In this document: positions 1-8,481 of the stretch, in pieces | How the letters are laid out: each line of letters begins with the position of its first letter | How positions within the stretch are numbered: position 1 is the first letter of the stretch | Source of the DNA: Opitutaceae bacterium | GTDB taxonomy: Bacteria > Verrucomicrobiota > Verrucomicrobiia > Opitutales > Opitutaceae | Assembly (NCBI GenBank): GCA_041395105.1 | Contig: JAWLBB010000001.1 | Span: 62,001-126,000, forward strand | Length of the DNA stretch: 64,000 nt | Reading direction: 5' to 3' | Made by a program: the position numbers and the translations under genes | The notes under the pieces: generated by a model | What the model was told of the DNA's origin: nothing | The model's database searches: none | Seen by the model: only the letters and a program-made list of their open reading frames with translations

Positions 1-4
1 CGCC

Positions 5-1621
5 ATGAGATTCCATCCACTCATCCTCAACCTGCCCTTCGTTCTTGCCTTCGGTTCGTCTGCTGCCTTGCAGGCGGCCCCCGATGCGCAGGAAAAGACG
101 CCCGCTCAGCCCAACTTCCTCTTCATCGCGGTCGACGATCTCAATACCTGCGTCGGCTATCTCGCCAATGAGCCCGGCAATCTTCTGGGAACCCTCTTCC
201 CGGACCCGGATCGGCGGAACGCCTTTGCCGCGTCCCTGACGCCCAACCTCAACCGCCTCGCTTCGGAAAGCCGCGTATTCAGCCGGTCCTTCACCGCCTC
301 CCCCCTCTGCGGACCATCCCGCACCGCCCTCCTGACCGGCGTGCCGACCCACCGGTCCGGGTATTACCAGCATTCGGAGAGTTTCCGCGATTACCCGAAT
401 CTCAGGGAGGTCACCACCCTGCCCCAATACCTCCGGCAAAACGGCTACTTCACCGCCGGCGTCGGAAAGATCTTCCACAAACCGCGGCGTGAGTTCCGGG
501 GCGACCGGGTCATCGACTGGCCCGACTCGACGCTGTCCTGGGACAGCTTTGTCTTCCGTCAACATGGGGTTCAGCGCCATCCCGACGATGTGGCTCCCCG
601 CTACAGCCTGCCCTGGGACACCTATATCCACTACGGGAGGACCCTGACCCAGACCGAGGTGGCGGCGGATTACGTCAACGTCAGCCACATCGCGCGCCTC
701 CTCGGTGAAGGCCGGTCGACCCTGATGGACGATGAGGGAATCGTCCGGGAGGTCACCCTTCCCACCGACCAACCCTTCTTCCTCGCGGCCGGCATCTTCC
801 AGCCCCATCTTCCCTGGAAGACACCGACGGAATTCTTCGACCGGGTCCCGATCGAGGATCTTCAGGTGACCCGCGAATTGATGGATTCCTGGCTGGCCGA
901 TCTCGATGATGTCCCCGAAGCCGGGCGGGAGTGGACGACGGCATCGCCGACCGGTGGAAACGAATACCGGCGCTTCCTCGACCGGGCGGTCGCCATGGAC
1001 GGTGCAGGCGCCGACCTCCAGACCCTGAGAGAGATGATCCAGGCTTACCTCGCCTGCGTGGCCTTTGCCGATCATTGCATCGGCGCCCTGATCGATGCCC
1101 TGAACTCCGGTCCCCATGCAGCGGATACAGTGGTCATCCTCTGGAGCGACCACGGCTACCATCTGGGCGAGAAGAGCCGGATGGGCAAGACCGCCCTCTG
1201 GGATGAGGCGGACCGGAACGTCCTGCTCATCCGTGATCCGCAGATCGGGGCGAACGACGGCCGCTTCTGCCGCTCCGCCGTTTCCCTCCAGGATCTCTAC
1301 CCGACCGTTGTGGCCCGTGCCGGTCTGCCTCTTCCCATCCAGGTCTCCGGGGAGGACCTCGCGCCCCTCCTGCAGGACCCGCAGGCCCGGAGAAGGGAAC
1401 CGGTCCTGACCACCTGGTTGCGGGGAAACCACGCGGTCCGCGACGACCGTTGGTGCCTGATTCACTACGTGAACGGGACGGAGGAATTCTACGATGATCT
1501 CAATGATCCGGATCAACACCTCAATCTGGTCGCGCGTTCCGATTACGCCGAAGAGATCGCCCGCCTGAGGAATTCCCTGCCGGATTACGATTCGGTTTCC
1601 ATGGTGCCGGGGGAAGAGTAG
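5..1621 (+). CDS. Secreted sulfatase, iduronate-2-sulfatase-like
   Basis: Type I sulfatase of 538 aa that would remove sulfate esters from a glycan outside the cytoplasm. A hydrophobic signal peptide covers about residues 5-25. The metal-binding FIAVDD stretch is at 40-45. The formylglycine cassette is CGPSR with Cys102 as the residue to be modified, and SDHGYHLGEKS near residue 381 is the second conserved metal/sulfate site. The order and the HLGEK motif resemble iduronate-2-sulfatase-type (S1_7) enzymes. It is the first of three sulfatases leading into an arabinose pathway, 9 bp before the next one, so probably co-transcribed. Exact substrate and linkage are unknown. A formylglycine-generating enzyme is not in the window. 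Confidence 0.9.
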   Translation: MRFHPLILNLPFVLAFGSSAALQAAPDAQEKTPAQPNFLFIAVDDLNTCVGYLANEPGNLLGTLFPDPDRRNAFAASLTPNLNRLASESRVFSRSFTASPLCGPSRTALLTGVPTHRSGYYQHSESFRDYPNLREVTTLPQYLRQNGYFTAGVGKIFHKPRREFRGDRVIDWPDSTLSWDSFVFRQHGVQRHPDDVAPRYSLPWDTYIHYGRTLTQTEVAADYVNVSHIARLLGEGRSTLMDDEGIVREVTLPTDQPFFLAAGIFQPHLPWKTPTEFFDRVPIEDLQVTRELMDSWLADLDDVPEAGREWTTASPTGGNEYRRFLDRAVAMDGAGADLQTLREMIQAYLACVAFADHCIGALIDALNSGPHAADTVVILWSDHGYHLGEKSRMGKTALWDEADRNVLLIRDPQIGANDGRFCRSAVSLQDLYPTVVARAGLPLPIQVSGEDLAPLLQDPQARRREPVLTTWLRGNHAVRDDRWCLIHYVNGTEEFYDDLNDPDQHLNLVARSDYAEEIARLRNSLPDYDSVSMVPGEE

Positions 1622-1630
1622 TCTCAGGAA

Positions 1631-3538
1631 ATGGACCTCCGTTCAATGCCCGCACTACCGGCCCGACGACTCGCCGTTGTCCTTCTTGCCCTCATGGCCA
1701 TTTCCTCTTTCGCCTCAGCCCGGCAGCCGAATATCCTCTGGATCTCCAGCGAGGATCATGGTCCGCAGATGGGGTGCTACGGGGATACCTACGCGACGAC
1801 CCCGAACATCGACCAACTGGCAAGCCGGGGACTCCGCTACACCCATGTCTGGTCCAATGCCCCGGTCTGTGCGCCGGCCCGGACCACGATCATCTCGGGA
1901 CTCTATGCGACGTCGACCGGAGCCGAACAGATGCGCAGCGAAGTCGCCCTGCCGGAAGGTTTCCGCATGTTTCCGCAATACCTGCGCGAGGCCGGCTATT
2001 ACTGCACGAACAACGCAAAGGAAGACTACAATCTGAGGAAGCCCGGGCAGGTCTGGGATGATTCTTCGGCCCAGGCCCATTGGAGGAATCGATCGGGCGA
2101 CCAGCCCTTCTTTGCCGTCTTCAATTCCACGGTCAGCCATGAGAGCCGGCTCCGGGTCCGTCCCCACGAGGCGGTTCATGATCCGGCCCTGGTTCGCGTG
2201 CCCGCCTACCATCCGGATACCCCGGAAGTACGCCAGGACTGGGCACAGTATTATGATACCGTAACGCAGGCGGATGCGGTGGCCGGTGACCGGTTGAAAG
2301 AGCTCGAAGAGGCCGGGATGAGCGCGGACACCATTGTCTTCTACTGGGGCGACCACGGCAGCGGGATGCCCCGGAGCAAGCGCTTCGCGGGAAACTCCGG
2401 CCTCCAGGTGCCTCTCATCATCTATATCCCGGAAGCCTTTCGGGACCTGCGTCCACCCGAGTATGTCGCGGGCGGCGTTTCCGATCGCCTGGTCGCCTTC
2501 GTCGATTTCGCACCCACCGTGCTCAGCCTGGCCGGGATCCAACCACCCCCATGGATGCAGGGAGAAGCCTTTCTCGGACCGTGGCAGACGGACGGCCGCG
2601 AGTTCAACTACGGTTTCCGGGGCAGGATGGACGAGCGGATGGATCTGGTCAGGTCCGTGACCGACGGTCGATTTGTCTACCTGCGCAACTACCTTCCCCA
2701 CCTGCCTCACGGTCAGCATGTCCGCTATCAATTCGAAACCCCGACCACCCGGATCTGGAAGGAACTCTTCGATCAGGGCGCCCTGACTCCCGCCCAGGTT
2801 GCGTTCTGGCAACCACGGCCCCCCGAGGAACTCTACGATCTGCAAAGCGATCCCGACGAAGTGATCAACCTGGCCGGATCACCCGCCCATCAGGAGGTGC
2901 TCAAGCGCTTCCAAAGGGCCCATCTCGATCAATTGCTTGAAATCCGGGATACCGGATTTCTGCCCGAAGGAGACCGTTTTGAGCGCGCCGTCAACGACTC
3001 GCCCTACGCCCTCGGGCACGACCCGGCCCGCTACCCGCTGAAACAGATTTACGACATGGCCGACCTTGCCTCGTCCCTCGATCCCGCGGCGGAACCCGGA
3101 CTGGTCGAGGGACTGATGGATTCGCATAGCGCAATCCGCTATTGGGCGATCCTCGGTTTGACCATGCGCGGCGAGAACGCAGCCCGCCGCCATGCGGATT
3201 CGCTCAGGGTCGCCATCGATGATTTCTCCCCCTATGTGCGCATCGCGGCCGCCGAGGCACTCGGACTTTATGGCGACAGCGAGGATCGATCGACAGCCGT
3301 CGATCGGCTCCTCGCCCACGCCGACGGACAAAGTCAGAATCTCTTTGTCGTGTGCGCCGCCCTGAACAGTCTGACCGCCCTCGGGCCGGCGGTCTCCGAC
3401 CGGGCCGACGCCATCGCCGCCCTCCCCGACGAAGCCGCTCTGCCCGCATCCCGTTACCAGGGGTATGTCGTCCGACTGAAAGAACACCTTCTGGAAACCC
3501 TCCAACCCCACCGCAAACACGCCGGTGCCGCCCATTGA
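1631..3538 (+). CDS. Secreted sulfatase with C-terminal HEAT-like region
   Basis: Sulfatase of 635 aa with a signal peptide (about 11-30). Metal-binding ISSEDHG is at 38-44, the formylglycine cassette is CAPAR with Cys80, and WGDHGSGMP follows near residue 237. This matches the sulfatase subfamily common in Planctomycetes and Verrucomicrobiota, often annotated heparan N-sulfatase-like. After the sulfatase fold there is a helical tail (about 485-610) with repeats such as VRIAAAEALGLYGD that look like HEAT repeats, possibly for substrate or partner binding. It lies between two other secreted carbohydrate genes. Substrate is not determinable from the sequence alone. Confidence 0.9.
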   Translation: MDLRSMPALPARRLAVVLLALMAISSFASARQPNILWISSEDHGPQMGCYGDTYATTPNIDQLASRGLRYTHVWSNAPVCAPARTTIISGLYATSTGAEQMRSEVALPEGFRMFPQYLREAGYYCTNNAKEDYNLRKPGQVWDDSSAQAHWRNRSGDQPFFAVFNSTVSHESRLRVRPHEAVHDPALVRVPAYHPDTPEVRQDWAQYYDTVTQADAVAGDRLKELEEAGMSADTIVFYWGDHGSGMPRSKRFAGNSGLQVPLIIYIPEAFRDLRPPEYVAGGVSDRLVAFVDFAPTVLSLAGIQPPPWMQGEAFLGPWQTDGREFNYGFRGRMDERMDLVRSVTDGRFVYLRNYLPHLPHGQHVRYQFETPTTRIWKELFDQGALTPAQVAFWQPRPPEELYDLQSDPDEVINLAGSPAHQEVLKRFQRAHLDQLLEIRDTGFLPEGDRFERAVNDSPYALGHDPARYPLKQIYDMADLASSLDPAAEPGLVEGLMDSHSAIRYWAILGLTMRGENAARRHADSLRVAIDDFSPYVRIAAAEALGLYGDSEDRSTAVDRLLAHADGQSQNLFVVCAALNSLTALGPAVSDRADAIAALPDEAALPASRYQGYVVRLKEHLLETLQPHRKHAGAAH

Positions 3539-3596
3539 CTCCGGCCCTGCAACTGACGAATCTGAACCCAAAGTCTACCCCCCTTCCATCAAGAAC

Positions 3597-4736
3597 ATGA
3601 ATCCAAAAACACTGATCGCATCCCTCCTCGCAGCCGCCGGGCTATCCATCGCTTCGGCCACTCCGGCCAGCATCACCCTGCAGTCCTTCGGTCGGACGAC
3701 CGACGGCACGTCGGTTGAGCTCTACACCCTGAAAAACGCCAACGGCCTGCAAGCCGACATCACCAACTACGGTGGCATCGTTGTGCGGCTCCTCACTCCG
3801 GACCGCCTTGGCAACCTCGGTGACATCGTTCTCGGCTACAATTCGTTGGATGACTACATCGCGGAAACCCCCTACTTCGGGGCGATCATCGGCCGCTACG
3901 GCAACCGGATCGCCGGCGGAACCTTCACGCTCAACGGTGAGACCTACACCCTGGCCAAGAACAACGACCCGGGCGATATCCCCTGCCACCTTCACGGAGG
4001 CATCAGGGGATTCGACAAAGTCGTCTGGAAGGCAAAACCGTCCATCACCGACGGGGAAGCCACCCTTACCCTCCATTACCTGAGCGCCGACGGAGAGGAA
4101 GGTTATCCCGGCAACCTGAAGGTCAAGGTCACCTACACCCTGACCAACGACGACGCACTCCGGATCGACTACCACGCCACGACCGACAAGGCCACCCCGG
4201 TCAACCTGACCAATCACTCCTACTTCAACCTCAAGGGTGAAGGAGACGGCGACATCCTCGGTCACGTCCTCATGTTCACGGCTGATCGCTACACCCCCGT
4301 CAATGCCGGCCTGATCCCGACCGGCCAACTCGCCCCGGTTTCCGGAACCGCCTTCGACTTCACCACCCCCCACGCCATCGGTGAGCGGGTCGACTGGGAG
4401 AACGAACAGCTCAAATTCGGCGGCGGATACGATCACAACTGGGTCCTGAACAATCAGGACGGCTCCATGGCGCTGGCCGCCACCGTTTACGAGCCGGTCT
4501 CGGGCCGCACCATCGAAGTCCACACCACCGAACCCGGCCTGCAGTTCTACTGCGGCAACTTCCTCGACGGGACCTTGGTCGGCAAGAGCGGGCGCCCCTA
4601 CCACTTCCGCAATGGTTTCTGCCTGGAAACCCAGCATTACCCGGACTCGCCGAACCAGCCCTTCTTTCCCTCGACCATCCTCAATCCGGGCGAGACCTAC
4701 CAGACGACCACGATCTACCGTTTCGGCGCCCGCTGA
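3597..4736 (+). CDS. Secreted aldose 1-epimerase (galactose mutarotase family)
   Basis: Aldose 1-epimerase of 379 aa that interconverts alpha and beta anomers of a free sugar. I place the start at the internal ATG at 3597 because it yields a clean signal peptide (MNPKTLIASLLAAAGLSIAS); the frame is open upstream to 3525, overlapping the preceding sulfatase. Family motifs: YGGIVVRL, GRYGNRIAGG, the catalytic His in NLTNHSYFNLKG, and the catalytic Glu in TTEPGLQFYCGN. The signal peptide suggests it acts in the periplasm. Its place between sulfatases and upstream of araBAD suggests it prepares released arabinose or a related sugar for uptake. Confidence 0.9.
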   Translation: MNPKTLIASLLAAAGLSIASATPASITLQSFGRTTDGTSVELYTLKNANGLQADITNYGGIVVRLLTPDRLGNLGDIVLGYNSLDDYIAETPYFGAIIGRYGNRIAGGTFTLNGETYTLAKNNDPGDIPCHLHGGIRGFDKVVWKAKPSITDGEATLTLHYLSADGEEGYPGNLKVKVTYTLTNDDALRIDYHATTDKATPVNLTNHSYFNLKGEGDGDILGHVLMFTADRYTPVNAGLIPTGQLAPVSGTAFDFTTPHAIGERVDWENEQLKFGGGYDHNWVLNNQDGSMALAATVYEPVSGRTIEVHTTEPGLQFYCGNFLDGTLVGKSGRPYHFRNGFCLETQHYPDSPNQPFFPSTILNPGETYQTTTIYRFGAR

Positions 4737-4753
4737 GGCAAGCACCGGTGGCC

Positions 4754-6340
4754 ATGCGATACCTGACAGCGTTTCTTCTGCTCATGTCCCTCACCTCCTC
4801 GCAATCCGTGGCCGCCGACCCGGCGGCGGCCGCTCCCGCGAAACGCCCGAACATCCTTCTGGCGGTGGCCGATGACTGGTCCTTCGGCCATGCCGGCGCC
4901 TATGGCTGCCAATGGGTGAAGACGCCGGCCTTCGACCGGATCGCGCGGGAAGGCCTCCTCTTCACCCGGGCCTTCACTCCGAATGCGAAATGCGCCCCGT
5001 CGCGGGCCGCGGTCCTGACCGGGCGCAACTCCTGGCAACTGAAGGAGGCGGCCAACCACATGTGCTACTTTCCGCCCGAGTTCAAAGTCTATCCTGAGGT
5101 CCTGGCCGAGCACGGCTATCATGTCGGTTCAACCGCCAAGGGATGGGCCCCGGGAGTCGCCGTGACCGCGTCGGGCGAACCGCGCGAACTCGCCGGGAAG
5201 CCCTGGAACGATCACCATCGGGAACCGCCGACCCCGCACATCTCGAACAACGACTACGCGCGGAATTTCGAGGCCTTCGTCGACGCAGCGCCGGAGGGAA
5301 AACCCTGGTGTTTCTGGTACGGGTCCCTTGAGCCGCATCGGGCTTACGAATACGGATCCGGTGCCCGCCTCGCCGGAAAGAAGCCGGATGACATCGACCG
5401 TGTCCCCGGCTTCTGGCCGGACAATGAAACCGTGCGCAACGACATGCTCGACTACGCCTACGAGACCGAGCATTTCGACACCCATCTCGGAGGGATGATC
5501 GCCCTGCTCGAAGAGCGCGGGGAACTGGACAATACCCTGATCATCGTCACCTCCGACAACGGCATGCCCTTCCCGCGCGCCAAAGGTCAGGGCTACGAAT
5601 TCTCCAACCACCTGCCCCTGGCCATCCGCTGGCCGGCCGGCATCCCCCATCCCGGGCGCCAAGTCGACGCTTACGTCAGTTTCATCGATTTCGCCCCCAC
5701 CCTGATCGAAGTGGCCGGATTGAGTTGGGAGGAGACCGGGATGGCCCCCGCCTCCGGCCGCAGCCTGCTCGACCTTCTGGGCGCCGCGCCCGATCAGGCT
5801 TTCCCGGAACGCGATCATGTCCTGATCGGGAAGGAACGCCACGATGTCGGCCGACCCGACGATCAGGGCTATCCCATCCGCGGCCTGATCAAGAACGACC
5901 TGCTCTTCCTGACCAACTACGAGATCGATCGGTGGCCGGTCGGCAATCCGGAAACCGGTTACCTCAACTGCGACGGCAGCCCGACCAAGACCGAGATCCT
6001 CAAGCTGCGCCAGGATTCCGAGAAAAAGCGTTTCTGGGACCTGAGCTTCGGCAAGCGACCCCGGGAAGAGTTCTACAACCTGGCCGTCGACCCCGACTGC
6101 CTGGTCAACCTCGCGGAGGACCCCGCCCACCGCGCAACGACCGACCAAATGCGGGCTCAGATGATCGCCGAGCTGACCGCCCAGGAGGATCCGCGGATGC
6201 GGGGCGAGGGTGCCGTCTTCGACCACTACAGGGTGGCCAACGAGCAGAACCGGGATTTCTACAATCGCTACAAGGCCGGTGAGATCGGTGTTCCCGGCTG
6301 GGTCAACGCCACGGATTTCGAGAACTGGCCGGAGGATTAG
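4754..6340 (+). CDS. Secreted sulfatase, N-sulfoglucosamine sulfohydrolase-like
   Basis: Third sulfatase of the locus, 528 aa from the ATG at 4754; a GTG two codons earlier (4748) is an alternative start. Signal peptide about 1-21. Metal site LAVADDWSFGHAG at 37-49, formylglycine cassette CAPSR with Cys80, TSDNGMPFPRAKG near residue 268. The NAKCAPSRAAVLTGRNSWQL segment resembles the heparan N-sulfatase branch (S1_8), but in these bacteria that branch also includes O-sulfatases, so the substrate is open. It follows the epimerase closely (17 bp) and precedes the symporter by 213 bp. Confidence 0.88.
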   Translation: MRYLTAFLLLMSLTSSQSVAADPAAAAPAKRPNILLAVADDWSFGHAGAYGCQWVKTPAFDRIAREGLLFTRAFTPNAKCAPSRAAVLTGRNSWQLKEAANHMCYFPPEFKVYPEVLAEHGYHVGSTAKGWAPGVAVTASGEPRELAGKPWNDHHREPPTPHISNNDYARNFEAFVDAAPEGKPWCFWYGSLEPHRAYEYGSGARLAGKKPDDIDRVPGFWPDNETVRNDMLDYAYETEHFDTHLGGMIALLEERGELDNTLIIVTSDNGMPFPRAKGQGYEFSNHLPLAIRWPAGIPHPGRQVDAYVSFIDFAPTLIEVAGLSWEETGMAPASGRSLLDLLGAAPDQAFPERDHVLIGKERHDVGRPDDQGYPIRGLIKNDLLFLTNYEIDRWPVGNPETGYLNCDGSPTKTEILKLRQDSEKKRFWDLSFGKRPREEFYNLAVDPDCLVNLAEDPAHRATTDQMRAQMIAELTAQEDPRMRGEGAVFDHYRVANEQNRDFYNRYKAGEIGVPGWVNATDFENWPED

Positions 6341-6424
6341 TTCCGGCGGTTCAACCGGATTCCCGAACCGCAGGAGAGGCATGCCATCAGCCTGCCGATT
6401 CACCCGCGATGGGTTATTCTCCCA

Positions 6425-6459
6425 CATGACGGTCCTGAGAAAAAACGGGGACCGTCATG
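6425..6459. other. Perfect 11-bp inverted repeat between sulfatase and symporter genes
   Basis: CATGACGGTCC at 6425-6435 and its exact reverse complement at 6449-6459 flank a 13-base A-rich loop. There is no T-run after the 3' arm, so it is not a classical terminator. It may be an mRNA stem-loop that sets different levels of the sulfatases and the transporter, or a protein site. It lies within a 213-bp gap that otherwise shows nothing clear. Confidence 0.5.
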
Positions 6460-6553
6460 ACATCAGGCTGGATTCCCGCCCGGGATCCGCCCAAGATTCC
6501 GCGTTCTTCCGGGCTGACAGCCGGATTTCCCCGACCCCACCGTTCCCCGAATC

Positions 6554-8221
6554 ATGCAATTCATCGACTGGTTCTTCGTCGCCGCCTACTTCATTCTCCT
6601 GATCACCATCGTCTGGTGGTCCTCAAGGAAGGTAAAGACTTCGACCGACTACTTTCTTGCCGGTCGCGAGATCAGCTGGTTCGTCGTGGGGTGCTCGCTC
6701 CTCGCCTCCAACATCGGCTCCGAGCATATTGTCGGCCTGGCCGGCAACGGTGCTTCCAGCGGCATGGCCATGGCCCATTGGGAACTGCACGCCTGGATCA
6801 TGCTGATGCTCGGCTGGGTCTTTGTTCCCTTCTACTACCGTTCCGGTGTCTTCACCATGCCGGAGTTTCTGGAACAACGCTTCAGCAGTGCGACGCGCTG
6901 GGTCCTCTCAATCGTCTCCCTCGTCGCCTACGTCTTCACCAAGGTCTCGGTTACGGTCTACGCCGGCGCCATCGTCTTCCGGACCCTGCTGCCCGACACC
7001 TTCGGCAGCCCGGAAAACGCCTTCTGGGTCGGCGCCCTCACCACCGTCATCCTGACCGGGATCTACACTGTCTTCGGGGGACTTCGGGCGGTCGTCTACA
7101 CCGAAGTCGCCCAGACCGGCCTCCTCCTCTTCGGCTCGGTCTTCATCACCATCTTCGGTCTGGCGCAACTCGGCGGGTGGGGCGAACTCCAGACCATCGC
7201 GTCCGAAAATGCCCGCAGTTTTGCCCTATGGCGTCCGCTCTCCGATCCCGATTTCCCCTGGCTCGGCGTCATGATCGCCTCGCCCATCATCGGCATCTGG
7301 TATTGGTGTACGGACCAGTACATCGTGCAACGCACCCTCGCCGCCAAAAGCCTCAGGGACGCACGGCGTGGCGCCATCTTCGGTGGATTCCTCAAGGTTC
7401 TTCCCGTATTCATTTTCCTGATTCCCGGAATGATCGGCTACGCTCTCCATCAGAAAGGCATCATCCACATCCCGTCCAAGCTCGACGGTGACCTCGACGG
7501 CGACATGGTCTTCCCGACCATGGTGGCCTCACTCCTGCCGGCCGGCCTTCGGGGTATCGTGGTGGCCGGCCTCATGTCCGCCCTGATGAGTTCTCTCGCC
7601 TCCCTTTTCAATTCCTGCGCCACCCTCTTCACGGTCGACATCTACGAGAAGTTGCGTCCCGGAAAGTCCGAGGCCCACCTCGTCACGGTCGGACGGTTCG
7701 CCACCGGGGTTGTCGTCATCTTCGGGATTCTCTGGATTCCCATCATGCCGATGGTTTCGCAGGGTGGCCTCTACCAGTATCTGCAGTCGGTCCAGGGCTA
7801 CTTGGCCCCGCCGATCACAGCGGTCTTTCTGCTCGGCCTCTTCTTCAAGCGGATCAACGCCCGCGGCGCCCTCACCGGTCTGCTCGTCGGCTTTGTCCTC
7901 GGCATGATCAAACTGGTAGTCCAGGCCCTCGTCGGCGGCGGAGCCATCGCCGGACCGGCCTTCTTCGTCTGGCTCGGAGAATTCAATTTCCTTTATGCCT
8001 CAGGCCTCCTCTTCGCCGTCAGCGTGATCATCATCGTGGTGGCCTCGCTGACCGCACCCCAGCAGTCGGACGAAGAGATCTCGGGGCTGACCTACACGGC
8101 CATCACCCCCGAACAACGGGCGGAGAACCGGGCCAGTTGGGGCATGCCCGAAGTCGTCGGCTCCTTCGGCGTCCTTGCCCTCGTCATCGGTATCTACCTC
8201 TATTTCAGTTTCTGGCTCTGA
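6554..8221 (+). CDS. Sodium:solute symporter (SSS/SGLT family), probable sugar importer
   Basis: SSS-family inner-membrane symporter of 555 aa with about 14 hydrophobic segments. Family signatures include DYFLAGREISWFVVG near residue 33, LASNIGSEHIVGLAG, and the segment around GLMSALMSSLASLFNS (about 341-356) that carries the Na2-site serines in this family. The closest type appears to be the SGLT-like sugar group. It sits directly upstream of araB-araA-araD, so L-arabinose or a closely related aldose is the likely cargo; that is inferred from context. Confidence 0.9.
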   Translation: MQFIDWFFVAAYFILLITIVWWSSRKVKTSTDYFLAGREISWFVVGCSLLASNIGSEHIVGLAGNGASSGMAMAHWELHAWIMLMLGWVFVPFYYRSGVFTMPEFLEQRFSSATRWVLSIVSLVAYVFTKVSVTVYAGAIVFRTLLPDTFGSPENAFWVGALTTVILTGIYTVFGGLRAVVYTEVAQTGLLLFGSVFITIFGLAQLGGWGELQTIASENARSFALWRPLSDPDFPWLGVMIASPIIGIWYWCTDQYIVQRTLAAKSLRDARRGAIFGGFLKVLPVFIFLIPGMIGYALHQKGIIHIPSKLDGDLDGDMVFPTMVASLLPAGLRGIVVAGLMSALMSSLASLFNSCATLFTVDIYEKLRPGKSEAHLVTVGRFATGVVVIFGILWIPIMPMVSQGGLYQYLQSVQGYLAPPITAVFLLGLFFKRINARGALTGLLVGFVLGMIKLVVQALVGGGAIAGPAFFVWLGEFNFLYASGLLFAVSVIIIVVASLTAPQQSDEEISGLTYTAITPEQRAENRASWGMPEVVGSFGVLALVIGIYLYFSFWL

Positions 8222-8417
8222 CCGGACGTCGCACCTTGCGTCAGGATCCTTTTTTTCAGACAGGAAAGGCTTTGCGACCGGCTCCGTATTACTGTTCGGG
8301 AGGCCGCGCTTGGCCCGTAGACTGGGCAAACCGGGGCGGTTGATCCCAAACCCGTTGGCCGGGCGGGTGCCCGGTCAGGACCGGTCGATCGTTTCGGAAG
8401 GGCTCGATCTTAAGCCC

Positions 8418-8429
8418 GGAAACGTTACC
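8418..8429. promoter_or_regulatory. Candidate LacI-family operator upstream of araB
   Basis: GGAAACGTTACC is a 12-bp near-palindrome around a central CG (one mismatch pair). This is the usual layout of LacI/GalR-family operators. It lies 52 bp upstream of the araB ATG in the 260-bp gap after the symporter. A LacI-type regulator is encoded nearby at 14440-15567. The link between the two is inference; no second copy was noticed upstream of the other genes here. Confidence 0.4.
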
Positions 8430-8481
8430 GTAATGGAATTCTCTCGTTCAACCCGTCCCATCCTCAACCCAGGATACCATC

